A stretch of 64,000 bases of DNA from Elgaria multicarinata webbii. Its lineage: Eukaryota; Chordata; Lepidosauria; Squamata; Anguidae. The notes below the pieces were generated by a model. It was not told where the DNA came from and made no database searches. It worked only from the letters and a program-made list of their open reading frames with translations. The stretch is taken from the NCBI RefSeq assembly GCF_023053635.1, contig NC_086183.1, forward strand, positions 31,911,501 through 31,975,500, written 5' to 3'. Every line of letters begins with the position of its first letter. The first letter of the stretch is position 1. Positions 49,138 to 60,361 of the stretch are shown one piece after another. Made by a program: the position numbers and the translations under genes.

Positions 49138-49385
49138 TCACATTGTCTGCAGAGCCAGTGTGGTGTGGAGTGCTGGTTTGGGAGTCAGGAGATCTGGGTT
49201 CTAGTCCCCGCTCAGCCATGGAAACCCACTGGGTGACTTTGGGCCAGTCACAGACTCTCAGCCCAACCTACCTCACAGGGTTGTTGTTGTGAGGACAAAA
49301 TAGAGAGGAGGATTATGTATGCCGCCTTGGGTTCCTTGGAGGAAAAAAGCCGGGGTATAAATGTAATGAATAAATAAATAAATAG
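49138..49385 (+). repeat. tRNA-derived SINE with LINE-like tail (second SINE family)
   Basis: GCCAGTGTGGTGTGGAGTGC, 'ggttctagtccccgct' (B box), 'ctgggtgactttgggccag' and 'ctcacagggttgttgttg' occur in the order of a common reptilian SINE, ending in (AATA)n. Confidence 0.75.
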
Positions 49386-51395
49386 TGCGTGCGCAAACCT
49401 CTGTTTATACGAAGCGAAATTTCATATTAAAAGAGGTCTTCTTCAATCTCACCTAGACGGAATTGTTACTTTCCGAGTCAATCAGGAATTCACTCAGGGT
49501 AAATGCGGCCATCATTAACTGTAAGGGAGGAAGGAACCCACCTATCCCCAACCAACACTCATCAAGACTTTTATTAATTTTATAAATTAGTTGCTGTCTG
49601 GGAGCCTGTATGTGTGTTCTCCACAAGAGGGCGCTTTGCTCTAAGACTTCATGTACTTTTTTAGTATTTCGCCCCCTTTCAGCCCTGCAAAAAATGGGAG
49701 CGCCAGTAGACTGGCTGTGAGGAACCAGATTGTTTCCTTATGCATGTCACTGAGAGGTACAAATATTTTCTGAGCTTGCAAGGAGTACACCAAACTAGGT
49801 AGCCTCCCCCAGGTTTAAACATACTCCTCATGTCCAGGCCAAAGATTGCTGGTGTTTCACTCCAGAACCTGATTTCAAAACCAGTGCACAGCCTGACATG
49901 CAAAGTGGAAGATAAATATTTATGCATCTATTACATTTTAATACTACCCAGTAACCAAAGTTTACACTTTCTGGACAGTGTACAAACTAAAAACATAAAA
50001 CACAAAGTATCAATAAAGGAATGTTTAAAAAACAAGTCAGATAGTGATGGGGGGTGAGTGGGAAATAGCAGAACAAAAATAAAATAAAACCAGCAATAGG
50101 GTTAAAACCGTGCAAAGATTTGAAAGGTTGAGGGGGAACCTTCAGTCCCCAGCTTGATAAGGCTGCAGGGGTTTCCCATTTACCTGGCAGCTTCTCTCCC
50201 TGGCCTTGCTCCCTCTGCTTTATAGGGAAAAGTTCTCAACTCATATCGGGTGCTGATAGAAGAGCTTTCCCCTGGGAGGAAGTTGCTGAGTGATTCTGTC
50301 CTGCTTTCTTCTGAGCCTTGTCCTCCTTCCTTACTTGTGAAGAGACGTGACACACATGCTTCCTTCTGAGCACACATGCAAAGACTTGGGTGTTCAGAAT
50401 GCTTTTTAAAGTGCTACTGAGCGATTCCCCTCCTTACTTCTGTGTAGATATGCAGAGCCTTGGCCTGCTTACTTGTGAGTAGAAATACTGCTCATGCTTA
50501 CTTCTGAGTAAACCTGCATCCTACTAAAAAGTGGTAACAATGACATTTTGGAGGGGGATTTTCAGCCCTGCCAGTTTTGCCTTTGGCCCTGTCCTGAGGC
50601 CAAAAAATATCCCTCACTCCTGGAATCTTCTAAAAGCACTAAAAACAGTTCCTAAAATGCCTTGGAAATAAAAAGGGCTTCACCTTTTTTAAGAATCTGA
50701 GCCTGTGCAGAGTACATTCGTCAGGGGATCGTTTCTTAAAAGTTAGGCTCAATTGTGGAACTTATGAAGAACGGATGAGCAGGTTCAGAGCATCTTGATA
50801 ACTGCAGTCCTCACATGGGACATAGCAAGGGGGGCCTCTAGCACAGGGGGTGATGCTTCCAGGCCAATCTGAGGTGCAAAGCACTGCTATTGAATAAGCA
50901 CAGGCAGTAGCACCCGCCTAGGAGAAAAGGGATAGAGTTCAGGAACCTAGAAGATTCTGTGGAATAGATCGGGGCCCTGGGAAAGAGATCCTGGACCGGC
51001 AGTGCTCATGGCCGTGGCTATTTGGCTTTCTGTGCAAGCAAACCACTCTGCCTATCTGAAAGAGAAGGTTTCAGTTTAGAATCCAGACTCCCCAATCACA
51101 GCTCAAACCTTATCGAGTGACTTCTCATTGTGGATTATTAATGAGGCCGGCACACTTGCCGCGAATGGTCACGCTGTTTAACCTTTGCCTTCTGACTGTA
51201 ATGCAGCAGGGCTAATAACTAGTCCCTATTTCCACACCCCGTTAAGAACAGCTACTCCACCCCAGAGTTGGCTGCTTCTCACCATGCTCTGCGAAAAGGC
51301 TACACCATCAACACTCTGTGATCCCCACGTCCCCCCCTTTCCAGCACACTTTTAAGGGCACGGGGGGGGGGGGTTTCCTGCTATTTGCATCCAGA
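49386..51395. other. Intergenic, little recognised
   Basis: I see only a fragment of the TGCAATCC family near 50430-50525 (TGCTTACTTCTGAGTAAACC) and G runs at 51362-51374. No gene is supported. Confidence 0.4.
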
Positions 51396-51509
51396 AAGTT
51401 ATGCCATGCTTCCTCCTCTATCGTATTTTGGGGGGGGGGGGAGAGAAATGGGTCAGTGGACCCTCTCCAACTGGTGCAAGCCACTGTTCCCCAATGAGAT
51501 GGGAAAAGA

Positions 51510-52060
51510 GTGCAGAAAAAGGCAACTCAAATGATCAAAGGGCTGCAGCAATGGAGCATCTCCCTTATGAGGGAAGGTTACAACAGCTGGGATGGTTTAA
51601 CTTGGAAAAAAGGAGGTTGAGGGGAGACATGACAGAGGTGTTCAAAATTATGCATGGTGCGGAGAATGTGGATGGGAAGACATTTTTCTCCCTCTCCCAT
51701 AGATTCAGGACAGATAAAAGGAAGGTCTTCTTCACACAGTGCGGAATTAAACTCTGGAACTCACTACCACAAGATGGGGTGCTGGCCACCAATTTAGATG
51801 GCTTTAAAAGGAGGTTGGATAAATTCCTGGAGAAGACTATCCATGGCTACTAGTCCTGATGGCTAAGTGCAACCTCCAGTATTAGAGGCCGTAAGCATGT
51901 ATACAGTAGTTGCTGGGGAACATGGGCGGGAGGGTGCTGTTGCACCATGTCCTCTTTTGTTGGTCCCTGGCCGACAGCTGGTTGGCCCCTGTGTGAACAG
52001 AGTGCTGGACTAGATGGACCCTTGGTCTGATCCAGCGGGGCTGTTCCGATGTCCCCACCT
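51510..52060 (+). repeat. CR1/L2-like LINE, ORF2 C-terminus and 3' UTR
   Basis: An open frame ending at 51853 reads MEHLPYEGRLQQLGWFNLEK, RRLRGDMTEVFKIMHGAENV and LDGFKRRLDKFLEKTIHGY, a LINE ORF2 C-terminus. The UTR ends 'cttggtctgatccagcggg'. It is the reference copy for several fragments in the window. Confidence 0.9.
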
Positions 52061-52319
52061 CACCGAACTCTCCCTTGCTCATCTACGCACAAGCTCCTAG
52101 GCATGGCTTGTGTATAAAGTCATTGATGTACTTCGTGTTTTAAGAGGGAAACACTCACACAGAGAGAACTACCATAGGCTCCCGCCTGCCCCAATGGAAG
52201 CGTCATGCTGGGTCAAAATCCTTTCCCCCACGGTGGCCCAACAGATGCTTCTGGGAAGTGCAGAAACAGAGTATGAAAGCAAGAGCCACTAACACGGGCT
52301 GCCTCTGAACCTGACTGTG

Positions 52320-53021
52320 TGTTATGTTCGGGGTGTGGACGGCAGGGAGCTAGGCTGGGCTGCTGGGACCCGGGGGAGTGAGGCAGAAGAGAACGCCGCA
52401 CTGAAGTGGGATCAAGAAGTGTTCAGCTTTATTGACCGTCACTAGCGTGTGCCAGGCCAGAGCCAGAGACCTCCTCCTGTAGCGCGCAAGAGATCACAGG
52501 CACAGTTGAACCTGAGTCCGGGCCGAGCCAGAGCAACGTCCCAGAACCGGCACGAGGGTCCAGTACCGTCTGCCGAGACAGAGGCAGAACCACGGCGTAG
52601 TCCAGAGGCAGTCCAAGGGTCAGGAACCAACAAGGCATGGCGGAGGCAAGGCATAGTCCAAAGGCAGTCCAGAAGTCAGGAACCAACAAGGTGTGGCAGA
52701 GGCAGGGGCAAGGCGAAGGCCAAAGGCAGTCCAGAAGTCAGGAACCAACAAGATCAGGAATGGGCGTAGAGGTTCGCAGGAAGTAGAGGAACGGTGTTGC
52801 TGTGGCAAGGGTTGAGCAAGAAGTGCAGTGCTTAAATAGCTCTCACCCTGGCCCCTCCCAGCTGGACTCCAATCACACCCCTTGCATGTAGTTAGTCAGG
52901 GGCCTGAGGCTTGCAAACACCCCAGCAGGACAGGTCCTGACCGAAGACCTGGGTCCTGCAAGCACTCAGTACAGCATAGGCCTGGGTCCTGCAAGCACTC
53001 AGTATAGCATAGATCCTGACA
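52320..53021 (-). mobile_element. Solo LTR of an endogenous retrovirus-like or Gypsy-like element
   Basis: The 702-bp LTR begins TGTCAGG and ends CATAACA on the minus strand and is flanked by the 5-bp duplication CTGTG (52315-52319 and 53022-53026). A TATTTAAG box (about 52830-52840) and an AATAAA (about 52427-52432) lie in the expected U3-R order for minus-strand transcription. An internal tandem repeat with CAGAAGTCAGGAACCAACAA recurs two to three times at 52610-52755. There is no internal coding part, so it is a fossil left by LTR-LTR recombination. The perfect flanking duplication suggests moderate age. A 5-bp duplication fits Gypsy or some ERVs; I cannot choose. Confidence 0.82.
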
Positions 53022-53026
53022 CTGTG

Positions 53027-54655
53027 TCATACAACCACCGCAGCTAGTACTCATTGCTGGACCTGCCACTCAAAGAGTTTGCAATCCACAGGGAGCGTTG
53101 GACACAAGCCCCGTCGACAGGGACCAGATCAGGCACGAGAGAAGAGCGTTGGCCTGCATATTCTTGGTAGTTCTGGCCTCCTCGTTGCACAGTGTCCTCT
53201 TCCTTCGAGGTTTCGAGTTCCCAGCTGGTGTGGCATGGAGGTATTGAGAGGTTCTGCCCCCGGCCCAGGATCTGGCCTTATCACACATCCCCGTATCAAT
53301 CACAGCCAACACCCTCCTCTCCCTTTCATCCTGAATTAATCATCAGGACTCGGCTGTCTCCCCGTTTCCTGAACTGAAGCTGTCGCCTGTGCAAAAACCT
53401 CTGACTTGTCGAAATCTGAGCCCCGGCCTGCGCTAAACCTGAGCTGCAATATTGAGCTGGATCTTCTTGCCTGGGTGAGTGGGGGGGGACCATGAAGAAC
53501 GCTCTGGGGACCTGGAGAGATGAGGAGCTGGGTCTCCTGCCAGCCCCTGCTTAACGGGGAACCTTGAAACATGTCCGAATGCCTTGATAAGGGTTGCTTC
53601 GCGCCTTCCAAAACACAGGAATTAAGGGTATCGCTTGTCGCATACTGTCGAGCCTCCACACAGGTCAGTTGCAAGGACGACACGGGCCAGCAAAGCCATC
53701 ATTAACTGTAGCTCTCCAGACATGTGAACGAGTGATTCACACCTGTGACCATCTGTATAGAGGCCAGTCAGCAACTCGATTTCCTGGAGGGTCACTTAGA
53801 AAATGGACTCTCTGCCCCCATAACCTGCTTGCAGGCTGCGTTGCCATACCTCTTTTGTGATGGCACAGTCCGAAAGACAGGCCATGGATGGTACTCAACA
53901 CATGAGGACAGCTGTTAAAAATAAACAGGTCTGAGTTTTGTGAGATGAGCGACAACCTGGCAATCCTCTATATGCCACCTTGAGTTCTTTGTAGGTATTT
54001 CCCCCTTATTTCTCTCCCCGTGGGGCACCCCATGAAGCCGAGCCTTTTCCTCTGCTAGGAATCTTCTGACAAATCCATCTGTCCCTATATAAAATTCCCC
54101 TCAAGGTGGCAGCAGGATTTTGCGGCACATGGACAATTGATTGCTCCCTGGGGAGTCATTGATACTTTAAGTAAATTTGTTTTTAAGCAACGCTGCAGCT
54201 CCGTAAGACATCACTGTTAAGATGCACGAGGCGGTAAAAGGTTTGTCCTGTATCAAAGCAACACAAAGTCACTTTCAGAGGCTGGGGAGGATTAGGGTTT
54301 CAAGCTGGGGGTGGGGTGGGGTGGGGGGACGAAAGAAGAGAAAGACAGCTGGGACTAAAGAATGAGCTCATGCTGACATGGGGAGGGGGGGCGAAGAGAG
54401 AGAAGAGCCACACACAGACAAGACAAGCAGGAATAGATACCAGGCTTAGCAGTCAGAGCGGCATGGAAAACAGAGAGACAGAAATAAAGCTAAGACTGGG
54501 TGGGGATTCAGGGACTTCAATATAAATGGCTGTTTTCTTCTCCAAACGAGTCCATGCCTTGTGCACACTTAATAGCATCCAACCTGGCAAAATGAACTTG
54601 GGGGAAATTCTTTCAACTCATATTATTCGTTTGAATGGTTTTACAGCACTCATTA
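53027..54655. other. Intergenic, no feature recognised
   Basis: Open frames here lack domain likeness and overlap on both strands. No repeat family that I know is visible. Confidence 0.4.
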
Positions 54656-54659
54656 GGGA

Positions 54660-54960
54660 CGTTTTGTTGTTTATTCGTTCAGTCGCTTCCGACTCTTCGT
54701 GACTTCATGGACCAGCCCACGCCCGAGCTTTCTGTCGGCCGTTGCCACCCCTAGCTCCCCCAAGGTCAAGTCTGTCACCTCCAGAATTTCATCCATCCAT
54801 CTTGCCCTCTTCCTTTTGCCTTCCACTTTCCTAGCATCAGCCTCTTCTCCAGGGTATCCTGTCTTCTCATTATGTGGCCTCAGTTTTGCCTTTAATACCA
54901 CTTCCGTTTTGCCTTTAATACCATTCCCTCAAGTGAGCAGTCTGGCTTTATTTCCTGGAG
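54660..54960 (-). repeat. BovB (RTE) LINE ORF2 C-terminus
   Basis: The minus-strand frame 54901-54671 reads KRARWMDEILEVTDLTLGEL and LVHEVTKSRKRLNE. This matches the BovB C-terminus known from ruminants and squamates (the VHGVTKSRTRLSD-type ending). Confidence 0.85.
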
Positions 54961-55794
54961 TATGGACTGGTTTGATCTTCTTGCAGTCCAAGGCACTCTC
55001 GGAATTTCCCTCCAACACCACAGTTCAAAAGCATCTATCTTCCTTCGCTCAGCTTTCCTTATGTTACCAGTTTTTTAAAAAATAGGGTGTGGAATTCTGA
55101 AGTGGGAACACTTAAATATGATTGCCCTACAAGTGAACAAGGCATTTCTTTAATAGTTACCTTAAAATTGAGTTTCCAGGTTTGAATTTAGGAAATCCCC
55201 CAGATTTCCAGTTGGTGTAAAATTCATTTCAGATACAAATATGTTTGCTTAATTTTACTTTATTCTCCAGGTTTTACTCCGAACAAGATAGCTGATGTTT
55301 TTAAATGTCTGGCATTTTTTTTAAGGAGGCAGGGAGAATTTAAAAAACTAAACAGAAGCAAAAAAAACATCAACACAAAACTTTTCCTGCCCTTGAGTTA
55401 AATCCTATGTGGCAACATCCATCGCCACCCCAATCTGTGGGACTTCAAGGGAGCTCCGAGCACATCAGCTGCAGCCACGTGGTCCCGACACACAGCTTCA
55501 GCTCTGGTAACCTTTGAGGCTAGATCCAGACAAGGAAAATGTTCTGCCACAGTTAATACGCGACTGTAGTGCAGAAGGCGAAGTAACAGGGGCGGAAAGG
55601 AGGAGAGGACTACGGCTCATCCCACTGGGAAAAAGTCAAGAGCTACAGGCCTTACAAGAGGGGTCTTTTTGGCATGCCTCACACTGTCTTGAGCACAAAG
55701 GACTTCAGGTCCCAAGTATATAACCCACAGCTGGGGGACAGCTGAGCTTACCTGGAGTCTTCCATCCCCACCAGTGCCATTAAAAACTCACTAA

Positions 55795-56210
55795 TGGCTC
55801 ATTTACACCAAGCAGATATTCCACTATGAAAGTGGTATGAAAGCGTTATATAAAAGGCAGGAGCCACACGACTGCTTTATAATGGTATTGAAGTGCACTG
55901 ACAACTGTTGGGACCCATTGACACAGACCATATACCGCTGTCATAGTGTTATATCCTGCTTGGTGTAGATGTGTCAATGGGCTCCACCAGCTGTCAGTGC
56001 ACTTCATTGTGCACGGCTATTGGGCGGTATAAAAATGTAATAAATAAATAAAAATAAATATAAATTACCACTATAAAGCAGTCGTGTAGATCCTGCAGTG
56101 CACTTCAATATCACTATAAAGCAGTGGTGTGGCTCCTGCCTTTTATATAACGCTTTCAGACCGCTTTCATAGTGGAATATCCTGCTTGGTGTCGATGAGC
56201 CCGAAGTAGA
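55795..56210. repeat. Cluster of 'TACACCAAGCAG' palindromic repeats with an L2 tail inside
   Basis: TTTACACCAAGCAGATATTC and TATCCTGCTTGGTGTAGATG bound a first unit (55800-55970). A second lies to the right, ending TCCTGCTTGGTGTCGATG. At about 56013-56065 an L2 tail (CGGCTATTGGGCGGTATAAA) interrupts. These lie just past the SNRPD2 3' end. Confidence 0.65.
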
Positions 56211-56255
56211 AAAGCCTGTGTCAGAAAAAAGCAGACCAAGAAATTTAACAAAATG

Positions 56256-56261
56256 TTTATT
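56256..56261 (-). terminator. SNRPD2 poly(A) signal
   Basis: An AATAAA hexamer on the minus strand lies about 270 nt after the stop, in an AT-rich context. Confidence 0.65.
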
Positions 56262-56527
56262 ACAAAAAGAAGAGTTTGGGCCACATACGGTAACTATGGT
56301 GCATTTGCGAAGTGGACAATCCATTATCCAGCTCTACCAACAACAACAAAAGCATTCAGCCACTTTTCTTCACAATGCTCATTGGACAAAAAACTTCTGA
56401 AGTACGGGGAGATGCCAATGGTAAAAACCATCAACAAACTATATCAGTGTCCTGGGGGGGACGGGACTCTGGAGACAGCATCCTGTTGGACCAAGCTCTG
56501 GAGCATTCACAGCCCTCGGGCAGCTGG

Positions 56528-56702
56528 TTACTTTCCAGCTATTAGGGGGTTCCTCAGCACCACAATGACTGAATCACCACGCAAGAACATCTTAGAGATG
56601 TAGCGATCCTTGTTGACAGGCTTAGACTTCTTCTTGCCTTTCCCGCTCTTAGGCACCTCTGTCCACATCTCCTTGACGTTCTCCAAAACCATGTTGCAGT
56701 GC
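56528..56702 (-). CDS. SNRPD2: SNRPD2 exon 3
   Basis: The acceptor is TTTTCCTACCAG. The exon begins by completing an Arg codon, then [20 protein letters not shown], the Sm2 motif and the TAA stop at 56530-56528. Confidence 0.97.
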
Positions 56703-59540
56703 CTGGTAGGAAAACAACAATGTTACATGGACACGAGGACTCCCCTTCCTGCTACTGAGAAGTGGGGAGAGAGCAGAACGCCGCCCAACACCCTCTGCTG
56801 CTAAGCAACGCGCTCCCACCCCCCATGTGCTATATGGGACCAGAAATACTTCAGGCAGATGTAGCTGGGATCTTCACTCCCAAGGGAGATTATTCAAAAT
56901 GAGAACCCCCATAAGAAATCTTAACAGGCAGGAAAGCTGCAACTTACTTAGGGATCTTAAAACTAATCTAGCGTGGTTTGTTTCAGTGCAAACTAGAAAT
57001 TGGCTAAAAACCACCATTAATAATCTGCAGAACAGAAGAAGCCACAGGTGAGATCCTACCTGTCAAAGGCCTTGACGCGCCCCAGAAGTTTCTTGTTGTT
57101 GCGACAATTGATCAGCACCTGAGTATTGTTTTTGACAGACTGCGTGAGGACAGAAAGTGGCCCCGTGTTGAACTCTTCCTCCTCCCGCTTTTGCAGCTCT
57201 TCTGGGGTCATCTCACTCTTAGGCTTGTTTAAGAGGCTCCTGAGAAGAGGGAAGAGAAAACAGTTCTCGTAAAGCTCCAGGATTAGGTACTGGGTGGTAT
57301 TGAAATGTAATAAATAAATAAACTAGCTTCAGCTAAATGCAACTGATCTTCTAAAATACTTCCTTGTAGTTATACAACCCATCCTCCTGCCCCAAGTACA
57401 AGGGAGGGAGAGACCCCAACTACCAGGAATCATGACCCTGCCTTCAAAACATTTGCAGGGAGAAAAATCACAACACATCTAATTTGTCTCCCGAACAGGG
57501 AAGCGATGCGATGACATGAAGCAAGATCTCTCCCATTCATAATTAACCCCTCATGCTTAAGACCAAAACCATGTATTCTGCACAATTTAGAATAATCAGC
57601 ATCCTAATAGTACGTTTGCAGTCATCAACAGGTTACAGACCTCACCTTGCCCATCAGCAAGCACTGAACATGGGAGTTCATAGAGAACTTTGTGCTGTGA
57701 GGAACCCTTATACAGCTAGAAACTAAGCTTATATATGCCAGTTGTTGGGGGACATGAGTGCGAGGGTGCTGCTGCACCCGTGTCCTGTTTGTGGGTCCCT
57801 GGTTGACAGCTGGTGTGAACAGAGTGCTGGATTAGATGGGCCCTTGGTCTGATCCAGCAGGGCTCTTCTCATGTTCTTAGTTTAACCTCTCTCTCTGTGG
57901 ATACAGGAAGGTTGCTAAAGGTTGTTAGGAGACAAAGTGTCTGCTTTCTCCTTTGTATCTGGAAAGTTACCAAGATCCCCCCTGAGCAAGGAAGTTATGA
58001 CTGTAAAACAGGGGGCAAAGGCTGCTAAAAGCTGTAGCTGATGGGACTGAGTGTGGAGCTGGGTTTTAATTGTAAACCACCTTGGTACCATGAGATGAAG
58101 ATTGGTGTATAAATATTTATAATCAAGTAATAACTTTTATTTATTTATTTTATTTTATTGCATTTGTATACCGCCCCATAGCCGAAGCTCTCTGGGCGGT
58201 TCACATTAGATAAAAACACTTAAAAACAATATACAAAAAATATTATTCATCAAGGATTTTTAAAAAAGCATAAATATAAGCTTCCAGACTACTAAACGAA
58301 CAGGAAACTAAATTATTATTATTATTTATTTATATAGCACCATCAATGTACATGGTGCTGTACAGAGTAAAACAATAAATAGCAAGACCCTGCCGCATAG
58401 GCTTACATCACCTCCCCCCACCCCTAGAAAGACATGTATATTTAATCTGACAATGGTGAACAGTAACAAGTATTAGTAATTAATTCAGTGTTGGTAATTA
58501 AAAGGAATCACTAGCAATAAGATTTTTTTTTAAAGAAACTTCACTCCAAACTTAATACAGAAGTTAGTGTGAACTGTAAAAAGGTGTGAACTTAAATTTC
58601 TCTTGGCCAGGAGCAAAGAAAATACACAAATTCTAGACTCCAGGGCTGCCTGCTGGGATAGGGAACCGAGGGAGAAGAGGAGGAGGAGGAGGAGGAGGAA
58701 GCCTCCGCCTTCTCCCTTCTTCTGGAGGTTGGGACCAGCACTTCCTGACTGTTAGAGCAGTACGACAATGGAACCAGTTGCCTGGGGAGGTTGTGGGCTC
58801 TCCCACGCTCGAGGCCTTCAAGAGGCAGCTGGACAACCATCTGTCAGGGAGGCTTTAAGGCGGATTCCTGCACTGAGCAGGGGGTTGTGCTAGATGGCCT
58901 TGCGGGCCCCTTCCAACTCTGCTATTTTATGATTCTCTGATCAGGAAAAACTTCCTGACTGTTAGAGCAGTATGAACCAGTTACCTAGGGAGGTTGTGGG
59001 CTCTCCCACACTAGAGGGAGCTGGACAACCGTCTGTCAGGGAGGCTTTAAGGTGGATTCCTGCATTGAGCAGGGGGTTGGACTCGATGACCTTAGAGGCC
59101 CCTTCCAACTCTACTATTCTATGATTCTATGGTTATCTTTTATCATGTCGTGCAGCACTTTGGAAGCCCTTCTAGGCAAAACAAAACAAAAAACACCTTG
59201 CAGATGCAAATAAAGAGGGCTGAGACACGTGATTGCGAGGGTAACGTGGGAATCACCTATCTCAACAAGCACAACGATTTGACCAGCCATTGGAAAAGAT
59301 CAAGCACCGTCGGAGGAAGCCGAGGAGGAAGCATTTCTGGGCATTAAGGCACAGATGGGGTCTTTTAAAAAAAAAATTGGCGGGGGGAGAAGCAGCAAAA
59401 ATAGTTCCTCCCTCCAAATCACTCCGCGCCAACGGTCTCCAAACAAGGAGCGCCTATTCAAATATTTACGGTACAGTTTAAGATAACACCCCCCCCTCCT
59501 TCCGTAGCCCCCGAAATTTCTCTCATCTGTTTCCTCACAT
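56528..59540 (-). CDS. SNRPD2: SNRPD2, Sm D2 core snRNP protein
   Basis: Three exon pieces (59540-59539, 57239-57060, 56702-56528) sum to 357 nt, 118 residues plus stop, the length of human SmD2. The protein begins [17 protein letters not shown], has the Sm1 and Sm2 motifs ([39 protein letters not shown]) and ends NPLIAGK; I see no difference from the human protein. The start codon is split: AT at the end of exon 1, G at the start of exon 2, with a GTGAGG donor and TCTCAG acceptor. SmD2 is part of the heptameric Sm ring on U1, U2, U4 and U5 snRNAs, assembled in the cytoplasm and acting in the nucleus. An AATAAA on this strand at 56261-56256 fits the end of the transcript. Confidence 0.97.
57060..57239 (-). 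CDS. SNRPD2: SNRPD2 exon 2
   Basis: The exon runs from the G of the start codon to GACAG/GTAGGA and carries the N-terminal helix and the Sm1 motif. Confidence 0.97.
57287..57322 (+). repeat. L2 LINE tail, short
   Basis: TGGGTGGTATTGAAATGTAA and (TAAA)n lie in SNRPD2 intron 1. Confidence 0.65.
57725..57885 (+). repeat. CR1/L2-like LINE 3' end
   Basis: CAGTTGTTGGGGGACATGAG through CTTGGTCTGATCCAGCAGGG, with an ATGTTCTTAG tail. It lies in SNRPD2 intron 1. Confidence 0.8.
58136..58412 (-). repeat. Two L2-type LINE tails
   Basis: ATACCGCCCCATAGCCGAAG (58170) marks one L2 tail, and ATAGCACCATCAATGTACAT (58334) the other subfamily. Both are in minus orientation. Confidence 0.78.
58738..59132 (+). 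repeat. Two adjacent CR1 LINE 3' ends
   Basis: The first (58738-58940) and second (58942-59132) each read from 'cttcctgactgttagagcag' to the TCTATGATTCTATGG-type tail. They are separate insertions or a tandem duplication of one. A GGA-rich microsatellite precedes them at 58676-58700. Confidence 0.85.
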
Positions 59541-59770
59541 GACGGTGACGACGCCGGTCTCTCGTAGGTAACCGTCGACTCGTGTGGGAAACTACTCCGT
59601 TGCGACTTCCGATGGACGACTTCCGTTTCCGGGTCGCGCCGCGTCTTCCAAGCCAGTTTTGCCTCCCGCAGGACGGTCTCTATGGCTACGGCGAGCGGGA
59701 GGAGACAAAACTCTTCGCTGTAAACTCGGTTTCCTCAACGCACTTGCTGAGGAGTGTGCTGTGTAAGCTG
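59510..59770. promoter_or_regulatory. SNRPD2 CpG promoter, possibly bidirectional
   Basis: A CpG-rich block surrounds SNRPD2 exon 1 and contains several ACTTCCG / CTTCCGG-type ETS sites (59598-59632) typical of housekeeping promoters. On the plus strand ATGGCTACGGCGAGCGGG at 59682 could begin a short first exon with a GTAAAC donor at 59720. In mammals SNRPD2 shares a divergent promoter with QPCTL. I found no QPCTL exon downstream. Confidence 0.6.
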
Positions 59771-59795
59771 AAGATTTATTAACATTATATATAGG

Positions 59796-60003
59796 GTGAC
59801 CCTATGGAAAGGAGGACAGGGCTCCTGTATCTTTACCTGGTGAAATCCCCTCTTCATTACAATAGGTAAAGCTGCAGGAGCCCTGCCCTCTTTTGTATCT
59901 AGTCACTCTAGTATAGCTCCTGCAGCTTTAACTGTTGTGATGAAGAGGGGATTTCAGCAGGTGCTGCATGCACACAAATGACACCTGCTGAAATTCCCTT
60001 TTT
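59796..60003. mobile_element. Palindromic hAT-like MITE, partial copy 5
   Basis: The left end TAGGGTGACCCTATGGAAAG is present. The right part runs to GACACCTGCTGAAATTCCC and then stops, so the right terminus is lost. Confidence 0.72.
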
Positions 60004-60224
60004 TAATATCCGCCTTTTTAATGTTTTTAATAATAATAAAAATATAGATTTATGTACTGCTTACCGTATTGAAAAATATCCTTAAGCAGTAACTAAGTAA
60101 CAACTGAAGTAATTATTAGTAACAATTGGAAAAAGCACCTGGTTTTTTTAATTCTATTTTTAATTTTTTTAAAGAAAGGCCATGCACAATGGAGAATGTG
60201 AGGAGGAGGATATGGGAGAGAGCT

Positions 60225-60312
60225 CCGGCTATTGGGCGGTATAGAAATGTAATAAATAAATAAATAAATAAATATTATATTCTAGCTACCGATAAATAAA
60301 TAAATAAATCCA
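60225..60312 (+). repeat. L2 LINE tail
   Basis: CGGCTATTGGGCGGTATAGA followed by (AATA)n. Confidence 0.75.
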
Positions 60313-60361
60313 GAGCATAATGATTTTAAAGCATAAGCCAAAACGAAAGCTGCAAAAATAG

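Noticed and set aside
51401-51853. 150-codon plus-strand ORF as a host gene
   Set aside because: The last two thirds are a LINE ORF2 C-terminus followed by its 3' UTR.
54671-54901. 77-codon minus-strand ORF as a small host protein
   Set aside because: The sequence is the BovB ORF2 C-terminus.
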